Source of the DNA: Bacteroidales bacterium
Lineage (GTDB): Bacteria; Bacteroidota; Bacteroidia; Bacteroidales; Tenuifilaceae
Assembly (NCBI GenBank): GCA_020636835.1
Contig: JACJXC010000008.1
Location: 1-64,000 of the forward strand
Length of the DNA: 64,000 bases
Direction of reading: 5' to 3'
The notes beneath the pieces were generated by a model. It saw only the letters and a program-made list of their open reading frames with translations, did no database searches and was not told where the DNA came from. The number at the start of each line of letters is the position of its first letter. Position 1 is the stretch's first letter. Of this stretch, positions 1-7,376 are shown piece after piece. The position numbers were made by a program, and so were the translations under genes.

Positions 1-1167
1 CTGAAGTGGCTTACCGACGAAATGGCTCGTGAGGCTTCACTTTTTCAGTTCGAGAAGGCTCAACTGATTAAGAATAAAATTGAGATTTTGCAGCGGTACC
101 AGAGCAAATCCACCATTGTAAATCCAAAGTATCGCGATTTGGATGTGTTTACCATTCTGCATACTGCCGGTATTAAAGTGGTTAATTATTTAAATGTTAG
201 CTCCGGTGTTGTGGTTCAATCCTATAATCTCGAACTTAAAAATCAGCTGGAGGAGGATTTGCCCGAACTTTTATCGTTTGCCATAACCGAGATTCGTACG
301 CGGCTGCGAAGTACGTCGCGCAATATTATTGTGAACGTTTTACCCGACTTTTTAATCGAAAACGCTAATTACTCGGTACCGGAGCGTGGCGATAAGAAAT
401 CTTTAATCGATTTAAGTTTAAGGAATTGTAGAGTTTATATCGACGACTTGATTAAGCGTGATGAGCTTAAAAATCCACAAACCCGCACCGATCGTATTCT
501 TTCTAAAATTAAGGACGATTTGCGGCTTCATGACCTTCCCACCCATATTGAGTGTTTCGATAATTCCAATTTACAGGGAACCAACCCCGTGGCATCGTGT
601 GTGGTTTTCAGGAATGCCAAGCCCTCTAAGCGCGATTACCGGCACTTCAATATAAAATCGGTGGTGGGCCCCGACGATTTTGCCTCCATGCGCGAGGTGA
701 TCTATCGCCGCTATTCGCGATTGCAGGAGGAGCGCTTACCATTGCCGCAGCTCGTTATTATCGATGGGGGCAAGGGGCAGTTAAGTTCCGCTTACGAGAG
801 CTTGCATCAACTTGGCTTAACCAGCTCCATACAGCTAATTGGCATCGCCAAGCGGTTGGAGGAGATATATTTCCCCGGCGATGCGGTGCCGCTATACCTC
901 GATAAGCGTTCCGAAACCCTCAAGGTTATTCAGCAGGCTCGCGACGAGGCTCACCGTTTTGGCGTTGCACACCATACCAATCGTAGGAGTAAAAGCGCTC
1001 TCACATCGTCGCTTTCCACTGTCGAAGGCATTGGACCTAAAACCATCCAGCTTCTTTTTTCGCATTTCAAATCGATCGATGCCATTGTACACGCTTCGCG
1101 CGAAAATCTGGTTGCTGTGGTAGGAGAAAAGAAAGCCGATTTACTTTTTTCGCATTTTGCTAAATAA
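1..1167 (+). CDS. uvrC: UvrABC excinuclease subunit C, C-terminal part (5' end outside window)
   Basis: UvrC makes the two incisions flanking a DNA lesion in nucleotide excision repair, after loading by UvrA/UvrB. The reading frame is open from base 1, so the gene starts upstream; about 388 of the usual ~600 residues are here. Visible in order: a UVR (UvrB-contacting) helix pair at the very start (frame reads LKWLTDEMAREA), then the RNase H-like 5'-incision nuclease domain with HIECFDNSNLQG, VVGPDDFASM, LVIIDGGKGQL and RDEAHRFGV, then a C-terminal helix-hairpin-helix region (VEGIGPKTIQLLF). The N-terminal GIY-YIG domain that makes the 3' incision is missing only because of the window edge. 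The next gene follows after 32 bases on the same strand. Confidence 0.97.
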   Translation: MKWLTDEMAREASLFQFEKAQLIKNKIEILQRYQSKSTIVNPKYRDLDVFTILHTAGIKVVNYLNVSSGVVVQSYNLELKNQLEEDLPELLSFAITEIRTRLRSTSRNIIVNVLPDFLIENANYSVPERGDKKSLIDLSLRNCRVYIDDLIKRDELKNPQTRTDRILSKIKDDLRLHDLPTHIECFDNSNLQGTNPVASCVVFRNAKPSKRDYRHFNIKSVVGPDDFASMREVIYRRYSRLQEERLPLPQLVIIDGGKGQLSSAYESLHQLGLTSSIQLIGIAKRLEEIYFPGDAVPLYLDKRSETLKVIQQARDEAHRFGVAHHTNRRSKSALTSSLSTVEGIGPKTIQLLFSHFKSIDAIVHASRENLVAVVGEKKADLLFSHFAK

Positions 1168-1199
1168 TCAATACTTTTGCCTTTATCTATTCAAATTCT

Positions 1200-2114
1200 A
1201 TGAGCCAAATTCAGCATTTTCACGATTCAGCCGCTACCGTAGCACCCTACACTATCGATTATACCGCGAATCATTTTAACGGTAGTAAAAATAACTATCT
1301 GTATAATAATTTAATAAGTGTTAATAATAAAAGTAAAGGTTTAAATGATGGCTGTTACATTATAAAGGATCAGACATTAATACCAGTTGTAAAAATTAAA
1401 ACAGTTCTTAAATCCACCACTGCTATTCCTGGTAAACCCTGGATTCATCCCAAACCGCTTAAGGAGAGTGTTTCTACCGATCTTTTAATTTTTCCTTTCG
1501 CTATCGGGTTTTTATGTTTTGTGGCTGTTTTTGTAAGGTATGCAAAGTATCTGGCTAAGTTTTTTGAAGCATTTATTTATTCCTATGTGGTGGAGAAGTT
1601 GGTCGACGATTTGAATGTTCCCCTTCGGCGTATGCTTTTGCTGCTCGATACCGTTTCGCTTTTTGCCCTGTCGTTTATAGTTTACCGTTCTGTTTATGGT
1701 TTAGGCATTCACTTCGGGGGGGCTTGGGGTGTTCTGCTTTTATTTGCGGCTATTTTGGGATCGCTTTTTGTGTACCGCTTGTATTTTTACATTGTTCATT
1801 GGATTGTGCGGGTTACCCTAAATATTAAGGATTTTACATCTAAATTACTGTTCGATTCGTTGCTGGTATTCCGTTTGGGAGGATTGGTGCTTTTACCCAT
1901 TGCACTAGTTATCTTCTATTCCAACGATTCTATTGCTATGTATGCGTTCTATGCCTCTATAATTATTCTTGTTTTCCTCTATCTGTACCGATTATTCCGC
2001 CTACTTACCCTCTTTATCAAAAATGGTATTTCTTTTTTGTATTACATTTTATACCTTTGTGCCCTTGAAATTGTGCCCGCTATACTACTTTATGTTTGGG
2101 CACAAGCACTGTGA
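1200..2114 (+). CDS. DUF4271 integral membrane protein
   Basis: A 304-residue protein of unknown function with about 110 polar N-terminal residues and then roughly seven hydrophobic segments between residues ~95 and ~300 (for example DLLIFPFAIGFLCFVAVFV, VSLFALSFIVYRSVYGLGI, GVLLLFAAILGSLFVYRLYFY). The C-terminal two thirds match what I know of DUF4271, a Bacteroidota inner-membrane family usually found directly upstream of hemD, as here. The family assignment rests on length, topology and position; no catalytic motif is visible. Likely co-transcribed with hemD, 28 bases downstream. Confidence 0.8.
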   Translation: MSQIQHFHDSAATVAPYTIDYTANHFNGSKNNYLYNNLISVNNKSKGLNDGCYIIKDQTLIPVVKIKTVLKSTTAIPGKPWIHPKPLKESVSTDLLIFPFAIGFLCFVAVFVRYAKYLAKFFEAFIYSYVVEKLVDDLNVPLRRMLLLLDTVSLFALSFIVYRSVYGLGIHFGGAWGVLLLFAAILGSLFVYRLYFYIVHWIVRVTLNIKDFTSKLLFDSLLVFRLGGLVLLPIALVIFYSNDSIAMYAFYASIIILVFLYLYRLFRLLTLFIKNGISFLYYILYLCALEIVPAILLYVWAQAL

Positions 2115-2142
2115 TTTCAGATAGTAATTAAACTTTAGGGCT

Positions 2143-2898
2143 TTGAAAATCAAGAGAGTAGTTATTTCGCAACCCGAACCGCAGAACGAGAAATCTCCCT
2201 ATGGGGATATTTCGCAGAAGTATGGTTTAAAGATTGATTTCCGACCTTTTATTCATGTCGAGGGGGTTACCTCTAAGGAGTTTCGGCAACAAAAAATCAA
2301 TATCTTAGATCATACAGCCGTTATTTTTACTAGCAAAACCGCTGTCGATCATTTCTTCCGTATATGTGAGGAGGTTCGCGTTGCTGTTCCCGAAACAATG
2401 AAATATTTCTGCATTACAGAGTCTGTTGCCCTTTACCTGCAGAAGTACATTGTGTACCGGAAGCGTAAAATCTTTTACGGTAATAATACTTTTGCCGATT
2501 TGGTCGATATTATGCAGAAACACAAGGAGGAGAAGTTTCTTCTTTCCCTTTCCGATGTGCATAAACCCGAAATCCCTAAATCGCTCGATAAGGCCAAGGT
2601 GAATTACACCAAGGCGATTTTCTATAAGACGGTGAGTAGCAATTTGTCCGACCTTAAAGCCGAGTTCCCTTACGAAATGGTGGTTTTTTATAGCCCCAGC
2701 GGTGTTAAATCGCTTTTCGAGAATATCCCCGATTTTAATCAGAATGATATTGTGGTTGGTGCATTTGGTTCCACAACTGCCAAGGCTGTAAAGGATTTTG
2801 GTTTGCGTTTAGATATTTCCGCGCCTAATCCCAATTGCCCTAGTATGACACAAGCTATTGATGTATTTTTAAAGGAATACACCAAAAAAAATAAGTAA
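2143..2898 (+). CDS. hemD: Uroporphyrinogen-III synthase
   Basis: HemD closes the linear tetrapyrrole hydroxymethylbilane, inverting ring D, to give uroporphyrinogen III, the precursor of haem, sirohaem and cobalamin. The 251-residue length and two-lobed HEM4 architecture fit; sequence is weakly conserved in this family, but VIFTSKTAVDHFF, VVFYSPSGVKSLFENI and VVGAFGSTTAKAV are typical of the two lobes. The start is TTG, chosen because the N-terminus MKIKRVVISQPEP is the usual beginning in this phylum and no ATG lies nearby. Other haem genes are not adjacent; the DUF4271-hemD-rnpA order is a phylum habit. A terminator-like hairpin follows the stop directly. Confidence 0.9.
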   Translation: MKIKRVVISQPEPQNEKSPYGDISQKYGLKIDFRPFIHVEGVTSKEFRQQKINILDHTAVIFTSKTAVDHFFRICEEVRVAVPETMKYFCITESVALYLQKYIVYRKRKIFYGNNTFADLVDIMQKHKEEKFLLSLSDVHKPEIPKSLDKAKVNYTKAIFYKTVSSNLSDLKAEFPYEMVVFYSPSGVKSLFENIPDFNQNDIVVGAFGSTTAKAVKDFGLRLDISAPNPNCPSMTQAIDVFLKEYTKKNK

Positions 2899-2902
2899 TT
2901 TT

Positions 2903-2928
2903 GGGGGATAATTCAATCCCCCTTTTTT
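2903..2928 (+). terminator. Terminator-like hairpin abutting the rnpA start codon
   Basis: A 7-base-pair stem (GGGGGAT at 2903-2909, ATCCCCC at 2916-2922, loop of six) is followed by six T at 2923-2928, and the rnpA ATG begins at 2929. It has the form of an intrinsic terminator for hemD, but its T-tract lies where the rnpA ribosome-binding region should be. It could end most hemD transcripts, or act as an attenuator or translational block for rnpA. Confidence 0.7.
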
Positions 2929-3306
2929 ATGCGACTCTTCCTACGCCGCCAAAATAGGCTAACTCACGAAAAGGAAATTTCCTCGCTTTTTAATGGGGGC
3001 AGTTCGGTGTTTTGCTACCCTATCAAATTGGTTTACTCCCTTACCCCGGCAGTAGATGATATTCGTTTTAAGGTTATGTTTGTGGTTCCCAAGCGCAGCT
3101 TTAAGCGGGCTGTTAAGCGAAATTTAATGCGACGGCGTATTCGCGAGGCTTTCCGGTTGCGCACTCCCTCTGTTATCGATTTTGTCCCTTCGGGTCAGTG
3201 CCTTAACCTTTCTTTCATCTATGTATCCAAGGATTTGAAAGAGTTTCACGAAATTGAGGTGGTGGTGGATCAGCTTCTTTCCAAACTGGCCACAAAGCTT
3301 AAGTAG
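2929..3306 (+). CDS. rnpA: Ribonuclease P protein component
   Basis: The small basic protein subunit that helps the RNase P RNA recognise and cleave the 5' leader of pre-tRNA. The 125-residue product has the expected N-terminal RLTHEKEISSLFNGG and the hallmark RNR region FKRAVKRNLMRRRIREAFR (about residues 59-77). The only plausible start is the ATG directly after the T-tract of the hairpin at 2903-2928; no later Met precedes the conserved region. rpmH, the usual upstream partner in other phyla, is absent; yidD follows after 71 bases, which is the common order. Confidence 0.95.
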   Translation: MRLFLRRQNRLTHEKEISSLFNGGSSVFCYPIKLVYSLTPAVDDIRFKVMFVVPKRSFKRAVKRNLMRRRIREAFRLRTPSVIDFVPSGQCLNLSFIYVSKDLKEFHEIEVVVDQLLSKLATKLK

Positions 3307-3377
3307 CGGTTACATCCCTTTTTTTGTTTTCGGTGCATTATTGGGCTTTCGTTCAGAAAATTTAATTGTTTGCGGCT

Positions 3378-3629
3378 ATGACTTACTTATTGATGATTTG
3401 GCGTTTTATAACCCGTATTTTGGCCTATTTGCCCATTATTTTGGTGAAGTTTTATCAAATCTTTATTTCGCCCTATTTCCCCAATAGTTGCCGTTATACT
3501 CCTACTTGTTCCGCCTATTCCATCGAGGCTTTAAAGAAGCACGGTTTTTTTAAAGGGCTTTGGCTTTCCGTAAAACGTATTCTAAGCTGTAATCCCTGGG
3601 GTGGACACGGCTACGATCCGGTTCCCTAA
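3378..3629 (+). CDS. yidD: Membrane protein insertion efficiency factor YidD
   Basis: A small membrane-associated protein that assists YidC/Sec-dependent insertion of inner-membrane proteins. The C-terminal ~65 residues carry the family signature: FYQIFISPYFPNSCRYTPTC, CSAYSIEALKKHG and CNPWGGHGYDPVP. I start at the ATG at 3378 (83 residues) rather than an in-frame TTG four codons earlier. It follows rnpA, as in most bacteria. Its stop codon overlaps by four bases the end of the convergent histidine kinase gene. Confidence 0.95.
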   Translation: MTYLLMIWRFITRILAYLPIILVKFYQIFISPYFPNSCRYTPTCSAYSIEALKKHGFFKGLWLSVKRILSCNPWGGHGYDPVP

Positions 3630-4771
3630 TTCTTGTAAAGCACTATCCTGAAGGTGGTACCCTTGTTTATTTCCGACATCTTTACAAAGATTTTTCCCCT
3701 GTGGTACTCCTCTATTATCCGTTTCGATAGCGTTAATCCCAGACCCCAGCCTCTCGATTTGGTTGTATAGCCAGGCCTAAATACATCTTTAAATTTCGAT
3801 CGGGGAATGCCTTTGCCTGTGTCGGTTATGTCGATGAAAACTACTTGCGTATTGTCAATTATGTTGAACGATAGTTTGCCATTGCCGTTCATCGCGTCTA
3901 CGCTGTTTTTAGCAATATTTTCGATAACCCACTCTATCAATTTATCGTTCAGTGGTATCCTGATGCTGCTGGTTTCGGGGTATAATTTTTCGAATTCAAC
4001 ATTTTTCGATAACCGGCTTTGCAGGTAGGCTATCGATTTATTCAGCGTTTCCGTTAGGTTACCCATTGTTAATTTCGGGGTTGAGCCTATTTTCGAGAAT
4101 CTGTCGGTGATTACCTCGAGCCGGTGGATGTCCTTCTCCAGCTCGTCTAGAACCTTTTCTGCAGGCATTTTGTCCCTTAGTATTGCCAAACAGGCCATTA
4201 ACGATGATGTGGGTGTTCCCAGTTGGTGTGCGGTCTCCTTGGCCATGCCTACCCATATACCGTTCTGTTCGGCTTTGCGCGATTGGCTAAAAGCGTAGTA
4301 CGATATCAGTATGAATAGTATTATTATAAATAATTGAATATAAGGGTAATATGATAGTTTTTTTAAAGTTGTACTATCCATGTAGTAAACGTAGTTCTTT
4401 ACATTGTTCGATAGGTTTATTTCTATGGGCTCGTGTTCCGATCGCATTTTGTTGAGTAGCCGCTTTGTCGATTCGGCATCATTCAGCAAATCCTTATCCA
4501 CATTCCGAAATCCTTGGATGTTGTTGTATTCATCTGTTAGCACCACTGGTACTGTGCTGTTATTCTGTATCACCTCAAAGATGAAGGTAAAATCCTGCTC
4601 GCTGCTCGTCAGGTTGGTTAACTCCCTGATCCCCGATACCCATAGGTCTATCTTTTTCCGTTCCTCAAGCGCCAGTTGGTTCACAAACTTATTGGTTATC
4701 GCAATGGTCGATAGGCCAATAATAATCGCCAGTATCAGCAGAACTAGGTTAGTCTTGAATCTGTTTTGCAT
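3626..4771 (-). CDS. Membrane-bound sensor histidine kinase (orphan)
   Basis: A 381-residue two-component sensor kinase. Transmembrane segments at about residues 9-28 and 143-162 enclose a ~110-residue periplasmic sensor domain with no recognisable fold. The phosphoacceptor helix follows directly: GMAKETAHQLGTP with His182, a variant typical of this phylum. The catalytic domain shows an N box (WVIENIAKNSVDAMNG), G1 (ITDTGKGIP) and G2 (GWGLGLTLSKRII). No HAMP or PAS domain is evident. No response regulator gene is adjacent, so the partner is unknown. It lies 10 bases downstream of the AsmA-like gene on the same strand, so the two are probably co-transcribed and the kinase may respond to envelope state. 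Confidence 0.93.
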   Translation of the reverse strand: MQNRFKTNLVLLILAIIIGLSTIAITNKFVNQLALEERKKIDLWVSGIRELTNLTSSEQDFTFIFEVIQNNSTVPVVLTDEYNNIQGFRNVDKDLLNDAESTKRLLNKMRSEHEPIEINLSNNVKNYVYYMDSTTLKKLSYYPYIQLFIIILFILISYYAFSQSRKAEQNGIWVGMAKETAHQLGTPTSSLMACLAILRDKMPAEKVLDELEKDIHRLEVITDRFSKIGSTPKLTMGNLTETLNKSIAYLQSRLSKNVEFEKLYPETSSIRIPLNDKLIEWVIENIAKNSVDAMNGNGKLSFNIIDNTQVVFIDITDTGKGIPRSKFKDVFRPGYTTKSRGWGLGLTLSKRIIEEYHRGKIFVKMSEINKGTTFRIVLYKN

Positions 4772-4781
4772 ATTGTTTGTA

Positions 4782-7223
4782 TTACTCTGTTTTTAGTGTG
4801 TCGTACTCGTCCCATTCAACCCTAAAAATGCTACTTTTTTTCGATAAACTGTCCTTCGGCGCTCTAATTCGTGCTGAGTCGGTGGGGTGCGATGGCTTAA
4901 ATTCCTCGCGTAGAATTGTTTGCAAATTCTTCCGTTCCTGCTCCAGGTCGTTGCGGATTTTCTCCAGCGACGATTTTTTATCTATGCCAATCTCGTACGC
5001 ATCTTTATTTCCCGATAGCTTAAGGTAAAGGCTTATGCCGCCATCCTCGCTGTAGTTTTGTGCCGATTCTTTCAGGAACCGCCTACCCAGTATCTGGTTG
5101 AAGTTTAGTTTAAGCCAGTAGTTGTAGTTTCCATCAAAGTGATGTTCGCCCGAGATCAGAAAGTTAACCACATTCGATTTTATTTGTATTTGTGGGAACC
5201 GTACGCATTGGTTCGATATTTCTACGGTGTTGTGTATTGTGCTAAAGTCTATACTTTTTACCTCGTTCAGTCGCAACCATTTCGATAGTTTTTCAATTTT
5301 ATTCATCCCCGTTAGCCGTCCGTTGCTAATGGTTATTTCCGACTCCAGTTTCAGCGATGGGTAGTCGAGGGTTCCCTTATCGGTTATGTTGAAAAAAAGA
5401 TGCGCTTTGCCCGCGAGATTCCCGCTAATATTGCTCGACTGTACTACCGATTGGTTAAAGTTGTTATAGTGTGCAAACAGGTTTGTTATGTTGATGTTTC
5501 TAAACTCGGTGTTTAGCCATAGCGTGTTTCCCAGTTTTTTTAGCGTCCCATTTATTGTTCCATCAAAACCATTACCCACAAAATCAGTTATTTCAATTTC
5601 ATTATTTGAATATTTTATGCAACCGCTTACGTTCATAAATCTGTTATTCAATACTTTTAAACATTTTGTTTTAACCCTTGCGTTATAAGTATCGCTATTC
5701 CGATTTTTTGTATCGTCCGGCTCTGTCCGGCTTATGCTGGCTAGTATGTAATCCACATTCAGTTCGTCACTTTCAATAGCGATCTCGGGTCTTGTTAACG
5801 ATTTTGTATTTAGACAACTGGCGATGTTTTGCTGGATTACATGTATGGATAGAGGCTTACCATTAAGGTTGGCGTTGGCGTGTAGTGTTAAATCGTTATC
5901 AGCGTTAACGGTTCCTTCTATCTCGTTCAGATCTTTTAGTATATCCAATCCCGATACCGAGTACGTGGCATTTCCCTTTACCTTGTGGAAGGTGATTGGA
6001 TTTTTTTCATCGTTCCCACTGTTTTTTACCGATACCAACGCCTTTATATTTCCCTTTGCCTTTACTGATATTGTATTTTTGCCCGTTTCAATCCCATCTT
6101 CGTTAATGTCGAATGTGCCTTCGGTCAGTATTATCGGAGTTTCGATTCCTTTCACCCGGGCATTTGCTTTTATGCTCGAGTTTTTATCCTTAATCGAAAT
6201 GTTGCTAATGTATGTATGGTGGTTTTTTAGGTTGTTCGTTAATTGGGTTTCGCCTACCATTTTATCAATGGTAACGATCCTCTTGTTCATTCGGATTTTA
6301 AGCGAACTGCTGTGCTTCAGTATAACCTGCTCGGTGTGGTTATTTTTCGTATTGTAGGTTGCTGTTCCCGAAAACTTAACCCATCCCGATTGTATCCATT
6401 TCTGATTTCCCTGTGCTAGCTCCATCATTCTGATGATGGAGGTTTTCCCACTGTTGAATGCTATGTTCAGCTTACCGGTTGTTTGGTTGTAATGGGCTTT
6501 TGCATCGAGGCTTACCGAATTACATTTTAAACGTTTTATCTCGATGTTGTGGTTATTGCCATCCTCTTCGGCGCTTCCGCTTATTTCCATTGGGTATGAA
6601 TACTCTTTGTTGTTTGTTCGGATCGAGTTTACTTCAATATCGAATGAGTATTTATTTTTATTATATATACTTATATCAAATTGTGATTTATGTATGCTTA
6701 CCTCATGTTTAAGTTTACTATTTATACTATAAATATTTAGTATAGTGTTTTCTAATCTTAATTTATTAATGTTGATAGGGAAGTTACTTTTTGGGTTTTG
6801 TTGTTGGGTCTCGGGTTTTAGGTGATGCAGTAGCGAGTCAATTCCTTGGGGTATGTAGTGTAAAGTACCGCCCTCTACTATGCCTTCGCGCATATCGAAT
6901 CGTTTGTTTAGCAGGTTTGCCAGGTTTATGGTAAAACTTATTTGCCTTGCGGTTAGCAATGCTTTTGCTGGTTTTATGCCAGGATAATAAATTTCTGGAT
7001 TTTCGAAGGTGAATGCTGCATTCGGGAAATGGCTCAATAGGTTCAACTTAAACGCAGAGTAACGGAAATCAACCTTTGTGTCGGTTTTGAATGTTTGTAA
7101 GTAGTAGTCGGTAATTGTTTCTTTGTTGTATACGATATAAATAACCGCAATGGTAAAGAGGGTTGCCACTATGGCTGTGGCGATTATTATGTATTTTATC
7201 AGTTGTTTCGCTTTCTGCAGCAT
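4782..7223 (-). CDS. AsmA-family large periplasmic protein
   Basis: An 813-residue protein with one N-terminal membrane anchor (residues ~10-30, IKYIIIATAIVATLFTIAVI) and a long beta-rich periplasmic body. The N-terminus (FRYSAFKLNLLSHFPNAAFTFENPEI) and the C-terminal part (DYPSLKLESEITISNGRLTG, IQIKSNVVNFLISGEHHFDG) match AsmA/AsmA_2 proteins. These are related to chorein-type lipid conduits (TamB, YhdP, AsmA) and are thought to bridge the envelope and move or regulate phospholipids. It heads a two-gene unit with the histidine kinase downstream; a promoter-like site lies 19 bases upstream of the ATG. Confidence 0.85.
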   Translation of the reverse strand: MLQKAKQLIKYIIIATAIVATLFTIAVIYIVYNKETITDYYLQTFKTDTKVDFRYSAFKLNLLSHFPNAAFTFENPEIYYPGIKPAKALLTARQISFTINLANLLNKRFDMREGIVEGGTLHYIPQGIDSLLHHLKPETQQQNPKSNFPININKLRLENTILNIYSINSKLKHEVSIHKSQFDISIYNKNKYSFDIEVNSIRTNNKEYSYPMEISGSAEEDGNNHNIEIKRLKCNSVSLDAKAHYNQTTGKLNIAFNSGKTSIIRMMELAQGNQKWIQSGWVKFSGTATYNTKNNHTEQVILKHSSSLKIRMNKRIVTIDKMVGETQLTNNLKNHHTYISNISIKDKNSSIKANARVKGIETPIILTEGTFDINEDGIETGKNTISVKAKGNIKALVSVKNSGNDEKNPITFHKVKGNATYSVSGLDILKDLNEIEGTVNADNDLTLHANANLNGKPLSIHVIQQNIASCLNTKSLTRPEIAIESDELNVDYILASISRTEPDDTKNRNSDTYNARVKTKCLKVLNNRFMNVSGCIKYSNNEIEITDFVGNGFDGTINGTLKKLGNTLWLNTEFRNINITNLFAHYNNFNQSVVQSSNISGNLAGKAHLFFNITDKGTLDYPSLKLESEITISNGRLTGMNKIEKLSKWLRLNEVKSIDFSTIHNTVEISNQCVRFPQIQIKSNVVNFLISGEHHFDGNYNYWLKLNFNQILGRRFLKESAQNYSEDGGISLYLKLSGNKDAYEIGIDKKSSLEKIRNDLEQERKNLQTILREEFKPSHPTDSARIRAPKDSLSKKSSIFRVEWDEYDTLKTE

Positions 7224-7241
7224 TTTGTATTTTTTTTATCG

Positions 7242-7272
7242 CAAACATAAGTATTCCAATCAAAAACCGAAA
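7242..7272 (-). promoter_or_regulatory. Bacteroidota-type promoter for the AsmA/kinase pair
   Basis: On the minus strand a TATGTTTG box (7242-7249, matching TANNTTTG) is preceded 19 bases upstream by TTTC (7269-7272), one mismatch from the -33 TTTG. It sits just before the AsmA-like start at 7223. Confidence 0.5.
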
Positions 7273-7376
7273 ATGTGCGCTAAACAATTTGAAATATTAC
7301 CAAACATTGCTAACTTGTTAGGTTCAATCGGGTGCTTTCTCGTTGCCTTTTCAAGGATTTTTTATAATTTTTATTT

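Noticed and set aside
5824..6357. 177-codon open frame on the plus strand inside the AsmA-like gene
   Set aside because: It is antisense to a clear 813-residue coding region, has no family motif and its composition mirrors the real gene's codon bias.
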